The notes under the pieces: model-generated
The model's input: the letters and a program-made list of their open reading frames with translations, nothing else
Told to the model about the DNA's origin: nothing
Databases searched by the model: none
Part shown: positions 35,054-46,172 of the stretch, in pieces
Position numbering within the stretch: the stretch's first letter is position 1
How the letters are laid out: every line of letters begins with the position of its first letter
DNA from: Combretum micranthum
Lineage: Eukaryota; Streptophyta; Magnoliopsida; Myrtales; Combretaceae
Length of the DNA stretch: 64,000 bases
Assembly: GCA_024138025.1 (NCBI GenBank)
Contig: JAMXBD010002826.1
Span: 95,259 to 159,258 of the forward strand
Reading direction: 5' to 3'
Translations under genes and position numbers: made by a program

Positions 35054-35140
35054 TCGTGATCCATAAAACGAATATGTTGGTTAATCGTGATCCATAAAAC
35101 GAATTTGTTGGTTAATCGTATCCATAAAACGAAATATTGT
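35054..35140 (+). repeat. 31-bp tandem repeat, three units, in type A LTR
   Basis: Units start at 35054, 35085 and 35116, each beginning TCGTGATCCATAAAACGAA (third unit lacks GA). The same array lies in the 3' LTR and in the older type E LTR. It lies within the second intron-like interval. Confidence 0.85.
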
Positions 35141-35772
35141 TAGTTGACCGTGAGCTTAAACGGCGTCGTACCGCAGGATTCGTTAATCTGCTAACCCGGG
35201 ATGGAGGGCGCAAGTCCATCCACATATGATTTCCGGTTGGTCATATGTTTGTTGATCACATTTGTATGGTGCATACACTTGCTTGAATAATCACTTGCTT
35301 GAATGATTGTATTTAATTGTGTTATGGAAGTTATTACTCACTAAGCTAGTTAGCTTACGCCCCCATAGTTTTTATCTATTGCAGCACGATTTATATGGCT
35401 TAGGCCGAGGCAAGCCACAGCACAGGTACCGGAGATAGGAGTTTCCCGTAGAAGTTTAATCCATTTCTTTTTGTATAGACTTCCATTGGAAACTAAGGAC
35501 TCTGGATGACTGTAATGGACTTGTTATTATTTTGCGGGGGAATGCCCCTTAGATTTTGTAAACTATAATTATGCGTTTTGATTTATTATCTATGGCTATT
35601 GAATGCCACACTAAACTGTTTAACTCCATTTGTCGAAGTATTCTATTGTCGTAAAGGAACGCTTTACATCTAATTAAGACTCCCGAAGGGCTCGGGTAGA
35701 GAACTCGAGAGTCTTACTTAGTATGTGGGGGCTGTTACGTTTAGGATACCCTACGGGCGTGACAGTTTAAGT

Positions 35773-35784
35773 TGGTATCAGAGC
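35773..35784 (+). other. Primer binding site of G1 (tRNA-Met)
   Basis: TGGTATCAGAGC, eight bases (GTTTAAGT) after the LTR terminus at 35764. Confidence 0.9.
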
Positions 35785-35939
35785 CCTAGGTTATAAAGCA
35801 AGACAATAGAATTAAAAGAAACCGGACTTAGAAACCTAATTAATAGGTTAAATGGAGTTAAAAACGTTTTCTTGCTAAGTCTGATTAGGAGTATTGTTTT
35901 GATGTAGGTCTCCCTGGGTGAGACCAGGGAGAGGGCCAG

Positions 35940-37012
35940 GAATTTCACGAAGAGAAATGATGAGACAATGGTAGAATATAGGTTGAGGCTAAGAGAACTG
36001 TGTGAAGATTTTGCCTTAGCCAGACATCCCCGGACTATAGGGGAATGTACAAGTTATGGAAGGATGGATGAGATATACCAGATGGGCTCGGTAGTGGATC
36101 GATTGAGGTATGATCCCATGGGAAGAAGGAGCTGGACAAAATTGGAGACAATTTATACTCTAAGAGGATCATGGTTGATTATGGGCGTGAGCCCATGACT
36201 AGGAAGCTACTTTTATTTTGAAGGGTGGAGGAACCGAACCCCTCCAGATTTTAGAGTATGGATCCCCATAGGACCTTTATATGTGTATGCCCATGATAAC
36301 TTGTATATCATGACTGGAATTTAGCAGACGCATGGAATCATATCACCTGGCATGCGATCTACTTAGATATCCTTCCACCCCGAGTGATAGCTCCACCTCC
36401 AGCTATTGATATAGGTATGCAATTGAATGGGGCACCTGTGATTGGAGAGGATGAAAGAAGAGAGGAAGAGGACCCTGAGGAGGATCCTAACTGGGAAGAA
36501 AATGTAGTTCCTAGAACCCCTACCCCACCAGCCGAGCCGGAAGCTGAAATGAACCGGAACCCAACCCGATTGTATGGGATTTTAATCGGGAGCTGGAGAT
36601 ACCTGATAGTGGTAGGGTAGAGCCCGAGTTCGATCCTTTGATGTGGAGGGATGTTTATGTAGAAGGCGAAAATCCCCCTGTACTTGATATGGTGGTAGTT
36701 GAGCCTGTAGCCCCCGAGCCTATGGAGGTAGAAGGCATGGGTGGAGAGCCAGTGAGAGTGAATGAGATAATAGAGACTCAGGTGGGTGAGCCGGAGGTTA
36801 GAGGTGAGGAAAATGATGTAAGCCCGAGGGAAGGGCAAGGTACCGAGGAAGAGGAAGAAAGTGAAGACCCGGAACCCTTAGTCCGACCTGCTAGGAAACG
36901 GAGGATGACTACGAGGGAATACCTTAGTTTGTTCATCCGACGGGACGACGGTGGTTCTACCAGCAGGAGACGACCTCCTAGCCCGACCCCCGATGACTCT
37001 AGTGATGAGTAG
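35940..37012 (+). pseudogene. ORF0: conserved leader ORF upstream of gag (G1), frameshifted
   Basis: Between primer site and gag lies a coding-like stretch of about 360 codons in three open pieces. The N-terminal part (DETMVEYRLRLRELCEDFAL, HPRT) is clearly homologous to the ORF at 52673-53089 in G2. There follow PPRVIAPPPAID, a Pro/Glu-rich part, then an acidic C terminus (EEEESEDPEPL) and a basic/Ser-rich tail (RPARKRRMTTREYL...PSPTPDDSSDE). Frames break near 36060-36360 and 36600. The first part recalls a compact alpha-helical gag-like domain, the rest looks disordered. I do not recognise the family. Two elements of different age share it, so it is probably a genuine component. Confidence 0.6.
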
Positions 37013-37640
37013 AGACCGGGATGTTAGCTAACCCATGAAGTCCAAGAGGAGTCCTGATTTTCTTATTTTTGTAGTAGGCAATGCGGGATGCCAATTTGCC
37101 TTAGGATCTCAGGATAGTTAGCATTTTATTTGTTCCTTTTTCCTTGTATTTTGTCATGTTCCAGAATAGGTAAGTTGTCTAGAATCGAAATTGGAACTTA
37201 GTTAGCCAAATTTTGGGGACCAAATCTTGATGTAATATTGTTGTATGGCTCACTAAAGTAATGAAAAGGTCAAGTTTGTTTTAAAGAAAAGGAGTTGTGA
37301 AAAGCATGCATACTAGTCATGAGGCATAAAGAACATCGACCGCATATAGATCACATAAACATTCATTCATTCACATTATTGTTATGAAGTTCCGACTTGT
37401 TACTCTATGTGTGAAATTTTTTTTATTTTATTTTATTTTTTTTCCTTATGATTTTATGGATTTATGAATTCCATTCTTTCCAAGTTTGATTCCAGATTTC
37501 GCAATTTTTGAATTTGTTAATAATCTTGTTCCTTCGAAATTTAAAACTTACTAAAGATACTAAAAATTCATTAAACATTGTATAAACAGACGAAATCGAC
37601 GAATTCGGAATGGGAACAAGGGTCTAATTCGAACGAAGCC
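37013..37640 (+). other. Spacer between ORF0 and gag in G1
   Basis: About 630 AT-rich bases with a TTTTATTTTATTTTATT tract at 37418-37445. No ORF or motif recognised. Confidence 0.5.
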
Positions 37641-37649
37641 GATCAACCG

Positions 37650-38967
37650 GCTATGCCACAACCTAACCCCCAAGGAGCTGCACCCAAAACCAACAGGGTG
37701 ATGTGCTAAATGCGATTGGACAATTGGCCAATCTTCTGAACACCTTCATTCAAAATCAGAATCCAGTTCAGAACCCCACCCTGGGCAAAGTGCTCGGGAT
37801 TCGGCCCCACATCCGCCACCCGCAGATCATCGGGAAATGACTGCAGAGGCCCGGCTCCACAAGAGGAGCATTCTATAATGTGCCATTGCCGCCACCCCGC
37901 CATACAGGAGACCCCACCGAAGCTCCTTACCGGACTTTATTAAGAGCAACCGGTATTTTGATGGAGCGTTCGGTAAACCGGATGAAGCCGAGGACTGGTT
38001 GGCTCAAGTTGAGCGTTCTTTTGCTGCATACGAGATTCCACCTTATCTGCAGTTGGAATATGGGACATATATGCTGAGGTAATGCACGAGTCTGGTGGGA
38101 CTCCAAGAGAAGAAATTTGACTTCCCCGGCCACTTGGGAAACCTTTCGCCGGAATTTCTGAACAATTATTTTCCCTCCAGCTTGAGGGTGAAATATAGTG
38201 CTGATTTCCTCCATGTTAAGCAGAAGGGGAGATCGGTAGAACAGTACGAGACTGAGTTCGTCCACTTGCTGCAGTATGCACCTGAGTCTTTCAGGGATAG
38301 CGAAGAGTTGAAGAAGCAAGTGTTCCTGGGAGGCTTAGATGAGGAGTTGCGGATTAAGTTGGAAGAGTTTGGAGTAAGGACCTACCCTGAAATGGTAGAG
38401 AAGGCCCGGGTAATTGAAGGGGCTAGAAAAAGGAAATATCAGGAGCCTGAAAAGAGGGTATTTGGAAAGAGGCCGTTTGATGCCTCGAGCTCAGGGTTCA
38501 AAGGAAAAAGGTACAGGCCGTACCAAGGGTTTAAAGAGGAGTCTAGCAGCAAGCCGACCCAGTTCAAGACTAATGTCACATGCTGGAAATGTAAGGGGAC
38601 GCATGCGCCTAGGCAATGCCCGCAGTTGAGGAACAAATGTTACTTTTGTGGTGATGCTGGCCACATGGTTTATACGTGCCCGAAGAAGCTGGCAGTGACT
38701 TGCTTTATTTGCAAGGAGAAAGGGCACTTAGCTTCCGAATGTTCTCAACGGAAAAGCGTGGCCACCCGACCCTTCGGAACCTCGAGTAATACCAACCCCA
38801 TGAGGTCTGGTAATAAGAGCGGAAGTCGGGCAGCTTCAGCGATGCATGGTATGAGGCTGTACAATTTGGAAGGCCAATGGATGGTGGAAGAAGACGAAGA
38901 TGAAGAAGTGGAGTTAGCAGCTTTGGATCAAAGCGAGAATGCTGATGGCGGCCTGGTGACAGGTTAG
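37650..38967 (+). pseudogene. gag: Gag of chromovirus G1
   Basis: Capsid/nucleocapsid precursor. The N-terminal part (NAIGQLANLLNTF and, in another frame from 37919, NRYFDGAFGKPDEAEDWL...YGTYMLR) runs into a frame break at 38083, where two bases appear missing compared with the gag at 839-1987. The rest is open to 38967: PGHLGNLSPEF, VEQYETEF, QVFLGGLDEEL, MVEKARVIEGARKRK, then three knuckle-like units (CWKCKGTHAPRQC, CYFCGDAGHMVYTC, CFICKEKGHLASEC). The first unit has one residue fewer before its His. The C terminus is acidic (EEDEDEEVELAAL). Protease follows after 101 bases in a separate frame. Confidence 0.88.
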
Positions 38968-39068
38968 TAGCGGAAACCCCTCCTAACTTGAAATTTAAGT
39001 TATTTAATTTGGATTATTGTTTAAATGAAATTGAATATGTTATGGAAAGCTGGAAATAGAGACCCTAT

Positions 39069-39470
39069 GTGGATAGCCTTAAGAGTATTTTAAGGACCAT
39101 ATGTGATGGGTGTTTATTGACCTCAGGACACATACGAGTGAATAGCGTGGAGGCCTATGTTTTATTTGACACGGGAGCAACCCACTCATTCATCACCTAT
39201 AGTTTGGCCAACCGACTTGGATTGCCTATAGCCACAACCACGGTTAACTTGAGGATTAAGACCCCCACAGGGAGCGTTGTGTCAACCCGAGAACTGATAA
39301 AGGATTGTCCATTAGAAATCCACGGTCACCACTCCAAAAGTGATTTAATAATGTTGGAAATGAACAAATACGAAATCATCCTCGGAATGAGTTGGTTAAG
39401 TAAAGTGAGAGCAATAGTGGATTGCCAAAAGAGGACAGTATGTTTTTATGATCAATCGGGAGAAAAGTAG
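39069..39470 (+). CDS. pol: Aspartic protease of G1, partial
   Basis: Retropepsin that cleaves the polyprotein. The catalytic DTGATHSF triad begins at residue 34, followed by IILGMSWLSK near residue 113, the second conserved block. It ends at 39470 by frameshift. The downstream linker (39476-39670, ending [13 protein letters not shown]) is in another frame and joins RT after a further break near 39640. Confidence 0.85.
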   Translation: MDSLKSILRTICDGCLLTSGHIRVNSVEAYVLFDTGATHSFITYSLANRLGLPIATTTVNLRIKTPTGSVVSTRELIKDCPLEIHGHHSKSDLIMLEMNKYEIILGMSWLSKVRAIVDCQKRTVCFYDQSGEK

Positions 39471-39638
39471 AATTCGTGGGAGGAACCTTAGTCCCAAGAA
39501 GGGGTGAGTTGAGCTCGTTTGAGTTGATGATGGAGGATGAGGAGATAATACCGATTGAGGGTGTCTTGGATGAAGGGGAAACCCGTGAGGAAAAGGATAT
39601 TCCAGTGGTAAATGAATACTTGGATGTGTTCCTAAATT

Positions 39639-40900
39639 TTGCCGGGATTACCGCCAAAAAGAGAAATTGACTTTGAGATTGTTTTGGCTCCAAATACCGA
39701 ACCGATATCTAAAGCGCCATACCGGATGGCACCGGCTGAGTTGAAGGAGCTAAAGACACAGTTGCAAGAACTTCTGGATCAGAAATTTATAAGACCAAGT
39801 GTATCGCCATGGGGCGCACCCGTTTTGTTTGTGAAGAAGAAGGACGGATCGATGAGATTGTGTATTGACTACCGGGAGTTGAATAAAGTGACTGTCAAAA
39901 ATCGGTATCCCTTGCCAAGAATTGACGATTTGTTTGACCAACTGCAAGGGGCTTGTGTGTTCTCACGCATTGATTTACGTTCAGGGTATCATCAGTTGAG
40001 GATTAAGCCTGAGGATGTACCTAAGACGGCTTTTCGTACTCGTTATGGACACTACGAGTTCCTGGTAATGTCATTTGGACTGACTAATGCACCAGCTGCA
40101 TTTATGGACCTGATGAATAGAGTCTATAAGCCACTTTTGGATAAGTGTGTGATAGTCTTCATAGACGACATCCTCATATATTCAAAGACCAAAGAGCAAC
40201 ACGAGGAGCATCTTCGATTGGCGTTGCAAACCTTACGAGATAATGAGTTGTATGCCAAGTTGTCCAAATGTGATTTTTGGTTGGACAGAATATCATTCCT
40301 TGGACATGTAGTAACGTGTGATGGGATATCAGTTGACCCCGAAAAGATCAAGGCTGTAGTGGATTGGAAGCCACCGCAGACAGTTACTGAAGTAAGGAGT
40401 TTCTTGGGATTAGCTGGCTACTATCGCAAGTTTGTGAAGGATTTCTCTAAGATAGCCAAGCCACTGACTCAACTAACTCAAAAGAATGAGAAATTCGTTT
40501 GGACGGACAAGCGGGAACAGAGCTTTCAGGAATTGAAGCGACGATTGGTTCGGCACCGATTCTAGTTTTACCAGACCCAGAAAAGCCCTACACGGTACAT
40601 AGTGACGCCTCAAGGAATGGCCTTGGATGCGTTTGATGCAAGAGGGGAAGGTCATTGCATATGCTCGCGCAATTAAGACCGCATGAACAGAATTATCCTA
40701 CGCATGATTTGGAGCTAGCTGTCGTCTTTGCCTTGAAGTTATGGAGACATTATCTGTACGGACAGAGGTGTGAGATATATACAGATCATAAGAGTCTTAA
40801 ATACCTGTTCACACAGAAGGAGCTAAACATGAGACAAAGGAGGTGGCTAGAATTAATAAAGGATTATGATCTGGGAATAAATTACTGTCCAGGAAGGTAA
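39639..40900 (+). pseudogene. pol: Reverse transcriptase and RNase H of G1
   Basis: RT is open over 308 codons: [69 protein letters not shown], catalytic FIDDILIYS (Asp pair at residues 176-177), [15 protein letters not shown]. The frame is lost near 40560. RNase H continues in other frames with VHSDASRNGLGC (first Asp near 40604), [12 protein letters not shown] and [15 protein letters not shown] to 40900. Breaks lie at about 40560, 40640 and 40900. Family-typical length overall, so the lesions are small. Confidence 0.92.
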
Positions 40901-40972
40901 ATGCGGTTGCGGATGCCCTAAGTCGGAAGAATCACGGGGAAGTAGCCGCCTTGATCACGAGTCAAAAGAGAT

Positions 40973-42497
40973 TTGATTAAGGAGTTTGAGAAGCTAAGGA
41001 TCGAGTTCATAGGTCAAAGCGCTGAGCTTGAGATATCCAACTTGGCACTGGAACCGACCCTCATAGAGAGAATCAAAGAAGCCCAAAGATATGACGAGGT
41101 AATACAAAGGATAAAAAGGGAAACCCAAGCAGGAAAGTACCTTGACTTTGCCGTAGATGATGAAGATGTGATCCGAATGAAAGGAAGGCTGTGTGTACCA
41201 GAGGACGAGGAGTTGAGAAAGGAAATAATGAGTGAAGCACATAACTGGATATACCATGCATCCGGGAGGCACCAAAATGTATCAGATTTGAAGAGCCGCT
41301 ACTGGTGGAATGGTATGAAGCGAGATGTGGCAGATTATGTGATAAAGTGTCCAGTATGCCAACAGGTGAAAGTAGAGCACCAAAGACCGGGCGGATTGCT
41401 AAAGCCCTTACCCATTCCGAATGGAAGTGGGATCAGATATCCATGGATTTTGTGTGTGGTTTTCCCAAGACTCCATCTGGTTGTGATGCAATATGGGTAG
41501 TAGTGGACCGATTGACTAAGTCGGCGCATTTCTTACCCATAAATATGACCTACTCAATGGAAAGGTTAGCCAAGATCTATATCAGAGAGATCGTAAGATT
41601 ACATGGTATACCTGCAGGGATTATCTCCGATAGAGACCCGAGATTCGTGTCCAAGTTTTGGGCAAGCTTGCAAAAGAGCTTGGGCCCAAATTGCACTTTA
41701 GCACGGCTTATCACCCTCAGACCGATGGACAGTCTGAGCGGACGATCCAAACCCTAGAAGACATGCTGAGAGCGTGTGCCTTGGAATTCAAGGGAATTGG
41801 GATAGCCATGTGCACCTAATCGAGTTTGCCTACAATAACAGCTATCACTCCACCATCCAGATGCCACCGTATGAAGCTTTGTATGGACGGCGTTGTAGAT
41901 CCCCTTTGTTTTGGGATGAAGTGGAAAAGGTAGCAATTGGGGGAAATGGTACAAGAAGCCGCGGATAAAGTGAGTTGATTCAGCGGAAAATGAAAGAAGC
42001 TCAGGACCGGCAAAAGAGCTGGGCAGATTTGAAAAGAAGAGAGCTTGAATTCAGGGTGGGTGATCATGTATACCTGAAGATAAACCCGATTAAAAGTATC
42101 AAGAGGATGCGTACACAAGGGAAGTTAAGCCCGAGATACATTGGACCCTTCGAAATCCTGGAAAGAGTCGGAGATCTAGCATATCGGCTAGCCCTGCCAC
42201 CAAATTTGTCCGGGATCCACAATGTATTCCATGTGTCAGTTTTGAGAAGATACGTTGCCGACCCAGAAAGGATTCTGGAATTGGAACCAATTCAGTTGAA
42301 GGAAAACCTGACATATGAAGAACACCCAGTGAAGATATTGGATAAGAAAACCAAAGGCTACGAAACAAAGACATTCACTACGTGAAAGTGTTATGGAGGA
42401 ATCATGCCTTTGAGGAAGCAACATGGGAAGCTGAAGAGGAAATCGGAAAAGTACCCCGAGATATTTGAAGGGCAAGGTATGTCAGTTCCGTTTTGAG
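40973..42497 (+). pseudogene. pol: Integrase with chromodomain of G1
   Basis: The H2C2 zinc site ([17 protein letters not shown]) is followed by core [11 protein letters not shown] (first Asp at about 41446), IISDRDPRF (second Asp), and QSERTIQTL with Glu in a shifted frame near 41730, then NNSYHSTIQMPPYEALYGRRCRSP. C terminus: GDHVYLKINPI, GKLSPRYIGPFEIL, FHVSVLRRYV, then the chromodomain HPVKILDKKTKGYETK and, after a one-base shift at 42385, VKVLWRNHAFEEATWE. Frames change near 41440, 41690, 41960 and 42385. The chromodomain is expected to direct insertion to heterochromatin marks, and its group-II sequence is what places G1 with Tekay. Confidence 0.92.
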
Positions 42498-42512
42498 GAC
42501 AAAACTTTATTT

Positions 42513-42525
42513 AAGGTGGGGAGGT
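42513..42525 (+). other. Polypurine tract of G1
   Basis: AAGGTGGGGAGGT immediately before the 3' LTR start TGTAAACCCC. Confidence 0.85.
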
Positions 42526-44818
42526 TGTAAACCCCGGTATACTAGTAGTCAAGAAACCCCGGAGTTGGAATCGAAACCCTAATCCGGTCCAGTTTGAGTC
42601 TAGTGAGTGAAGCCTAGAACCCTAAATCCGGCTTTCCTTCGGTTTTATAATAAAAGAAATATTATGAAGTAAATGAATTTGAATTATTGTTTAAAAGTAC
42701 ATTCTAAACCTTTGAAAGTTTTAAATTCGGGAATTTTTCATTCCGGGCCTTCCCGAGCTCAATTACGGAAAAGCGTGCCCGGACCACGGATTCAGAAAAA
42801 TGTTTCGGAATATTCATTAGAACCGTAATTTTATAAGGATTCCAAAAATATCAATTTCGTAATTTTCCGAGCTATAAAAATTACAGTTATAGCTTTTCCC
42901 GAGTTTTCGGAACAACCGGTAAAGTAGATGTCTTGTCTACTATTCATAAGTACAACCTACACTACACACTACCCATACCCTATTCTTACATCCTTACAAC
43001 TACTCATTTCAATTTTCTTTTCCAATAAATTTTGTCTCTTAAATAATTATTACATTTATTACATTTTAATTTACTAAATTACAAATACCAAATTTTTAAA
43101 CACACACACATAAAGTGTGGCCGCCCCCCCCCCCAGTTTCCCTCTCAATTAAATTATTTTACTTCATTTTTTTAACTAAACCCTAATACACTTAATATAT
43201 ATACTAAATTTTTCTCTCCTCTCTTCATTTTCTTCTTGTTTCAAATTTGTAAAAGAACAAAACCCTCTCCTTTCTCTCTAAGTGATGCCGTGTGAGCCCT
43301 CTCCCCCATTCCCTCACAACTTCAACTTATTTTCTTCTTTTTCACTTCAAGACTCCATTGGTATGTGTATTTAAGCTTTGTTTCTTCCTACTCTTGTAAT
43401 GGCAAAGCTATATCTTGTGTGTTTTCTCATTTAATCCCAATGAGCTCATGCTAGGGACATGAAAACACATGAACAAGAATATCAAGCCATCACAAGACAT
43501 GGATCTAATGTTTATGTGTTTTTGTTAAGATCTCATCTTGTTCATGCATGTGAAGTAGTGATCTTGCATATATATTGTTGTTCATGCCATGAGATCCATG
43601 ATTTATGCATCATACTTAGTAGATCTAAAGTTTAGATACCACATTGTCATTTACATGTATGATCATAGAGTTATTTTTATTTTCATGCATTGATGATCAC
43701 AAAAATGTAGTCTTGTATATGTATAGAGATGTTAGATAGTGGATATTCATATATAGAAGGCAAGAACATTGAAAAAGGAAGGACTTTGTCAAATATGAAA
43801 TGTTGAAAATTCGGATGAAATGGAAACCCTACTTTGAAAACCACCAAAATCATTTTTAAACTCATATTTCATAAGAAAAATGAAGGTATGTGTAATAGGC
43901 ATGTTGAAGGAATTATTTTCATGAGTTTAGATGAGTTTAGGCATAATAAAAATAAGAAAACAAGAAGTGAAGTTAGAAGGAAAATATTGACTTTGGATGT
44001 GTAGTCAAATTCGTAATTTTGGGTAATGCCCATATAAACACTTAGTATCTAAGTTTAAATTGGATGTTTTATAAGCTAAAGGAAGTCCTTAGATATATAT
44101 ATTTGGAGCTTCAATTTTTTAATGCATTAGACATGTTTTTCCTTAAGAAAAATGCAAGAAAATGAAATTTGGAAAATTCGGATTTTTACAAAAAGCTTGT
44201 TTAAAGACATGTTTATCAAAGAAAAATGGGAATTTTTATGCATGAATGAAGGCCATGGTTAATATAGACTTTGAGAACTTATTTTCATTTAGATAACAAG
44301 GAGATTACAAGATTAAAAGTCAAAGAAACCCTAAGAAGTGTAAAGTGGAAGAATAGCCTCTTAGAAATAACCTTTATGAAATTTTCTAACACTTAAGAGT
44401 TCATAAGAGTTTATTATCACAAAATCATCATGACATGCATATATTGAGTTCATTACACGGCATTCATGCTAGGAATTCATTTATATACCATTCATGCATG
44501 AAATCAACTTGGAACGTTTCTTATCAAAAGCAAAACGAATTTTCGGAATTGGAGAAATTGTGGAACAGATCTGATCCTACTGTTCCGTGGCCTTGCTATT
44601 TTCAAAACTTGAAAATAATTCTTGAAATAGATAGATCTCTCGAAGTAGATAGAGATCGATATAAAATTTGCAAAATTCCGAGTTAAAATGACCAAGTTAT
44701 GGCCGTTTTAAGTCGGAACTTCCGCAAATAGCGAGAAATCCGAATCCATATAGTTAAGATGTATAGCTTGATTTAGTTACATAATGAGAGTCTCATTAGG
44801 ATTATTCTTGCTTGGTAG

Positions 44819-44888
44819 GTGATCCCGAGCAGGACGACACTCTACCTCCCGACTATTACTACTAGGAAGATTGGCGTCCAATGGCCGA
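44819..44888 (+). other. Exon-like module in G1 3' LTR
   Basis: CTCAT box, TTGCTTGGTAG, 70 nt ending ATGGCCGA, then GTGAGT. Frame GDPEQDDTLPPDYYY then stop. Joined hypothetically to the exon-1-like stretch ending 43360, this frame stays open back to an ATG in that stretch. In type B LTRs the same join meets a stop, so translation is not established. The second interval ends TTGCAG at 45547. Confidence 0.55.
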
Positions 44889-45215
44889 GTGAGTTTTACT
44901 TCCACTCTCAATTAATGAATGTGATTGTAATGTAGTGGCACTAGTGGTGTAGGCAAAAATAAAAAGAAATTGTATATGCATGATGGGGTATATGGGAATT
45001 ATATATGTTGTTTACAGCTGATATGTGAATTAGAACGTAAGGAATATCGAAACCAGGTGTTAAGCTATTGACTGATTAGTTAATATCCTATGATAAATGT
45101 CTGCGAACACTTGTTGGTCACTTGAAAGAATTGAATTAACGAATATTCAGTTTCAAATGTAAATTGAATCCATTCATATCACGATGGGGTTGGACCATTC
45201 GCATTGGTTGGTTTT

Positions 45216-45305
45216 TCGTGATCCATAAAACGAATATGTTGGTTAATCGTGATCCATAAAACGAATTTGTTGGTTAATCGTGATCCATAAAACGAAATAT
45301 TATTA
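45216..45305 (+). repeat. 31-bp tandem repeat, three units, in G1 3' LTR
   Basis: Units start at 45216, 45247 and 45278. Same array as 35054-35140. Confidence 0.85.
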
Positions 45306-46165
45306 GTTGACCGTGAGCTTAAACGGCATCGTACCGCAGGATTCGTTAATCTGCTAACCCGGGATGGAGGGCGCAAGTCCATCCACATATGATTTCCGGT
45401 TGGTCATATGTTTGTTGATCACATTTGTATGGTGCATACACTTGCTTGAATAATCACTTGCTTGAATGATTGTATTTAATTGTGTTATGGAAGTTATTAC
45501 TCACTAAGCTAGTTAGCTTACGCCCCCATAGTTTTTATCTATTGCAGCACGATTTATATGGCTTAGGCCGAGGCAAGCCACAGCACAGGTACCAGAGATA
45601 GGAATTTCCCGTAGAAGTTTAATCCATTTCTTTTTGTATAGACTTCCATTGGAAACTAAGGACTCTGGATCACTGTAATGGACTTGTTATTATTTTGGGG
45701 GGAATGCCCCTTAGATTTCGTAAACTATAATTATGCGTTTTGATTTATTATCTATGGCTATTGAATGCCACACTAAACTGCTTAACTCCATTTGTCGAAG
45801 TATTTATTGTCGTAAAGGAACGCTTTACATCTAATTAAGACTCTCGAAGGGCTCGGGTAGAGAACTCGAGTCTTACTTAGTATGTGGCGGGCTGTTACGT
45901 TTAAGATACCCTACGGGCGTGACACACTACCCATACCCTATTCTTACATTCTTACAACTACTCATTATATTTTCTTTTCCAAGAAAAATTTGTTTCCCAA
46001 TTAATTATTACAAATATTACATTTTATTACTGAAATAACAAATTTTATCAAAATTCAAACTTCTCTCTCTCTCCCACCCATGTTGGCCGGCGCACCCCCT
46101 CCCCATTTCCCTCTATTTTGCTTTATTTTACTCCTTTTTATACAAATAAACCTTAAAACACTTAA

Positions 46166-46172
46166 TATAAAA
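46166..46172 (+). promoter_or_regulatory. TATA box of G2 LTR
   Basis: TATAAAA in the context CACTTAATATAAAAAC, collinear with the TATA-like box of type A LTRs. Confidence 0.55.

Larger units (their letters stand above)
32834..35764 (+). repeat. 5' LTR of G1 (type A), truncated at 5' end (2931 bp)
   Basis: Matches the 3' LTR from about its position 463 (42988) to the end GGGCGTGACA. Nearly identical to the 3' LTR apart from scattered small indels, suggesting recent insertion. Confidence 0.9.
32832..45924 (+). mobile_element. Tekay-type chromovirus G1, 5' LTR truncated
   Basis: Order: partial LTR, tRNA-Met primer site, ORF0, gag, protease, RT, RNase H, integrase with chromodomain, PPT, complete 3' LTR. 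The Tekay/Del assignment rests on long LTRs, PBS type and the VKILDKK...VKVLWRNH chromodomain after integrase. The first ~460 bases of the 5' LTR are absent. Right flank CACTA (45925) continues an older gypsy LTR into which G1 inserted. Confidence 0.9.
42526..45924 (+). repeat. 3' LTR of G1 (type A, 3399 bp)
   Basis: TGTAAACCCCGG...CTACGGGCGTGACA. TATA-like ATATATATAC at 43195-43204, donor-like CCATTG before GTATGTG at 43361. A C12 run occurs near 43124, shorter in the 5' LTR. Reference copy for the truncated 5' LTR. Confidence 0.92.

Noticed and set aside
44435..44686. Open frames inside LTRs sharing an EIDRS.EVDR.RY peptide (also 55343-55537)
   Set aside because: The similarity comes from the conserved 90-nt block. 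In type B LTRs the same block lies in another frame with stops, so conservation is at nucleotide level.
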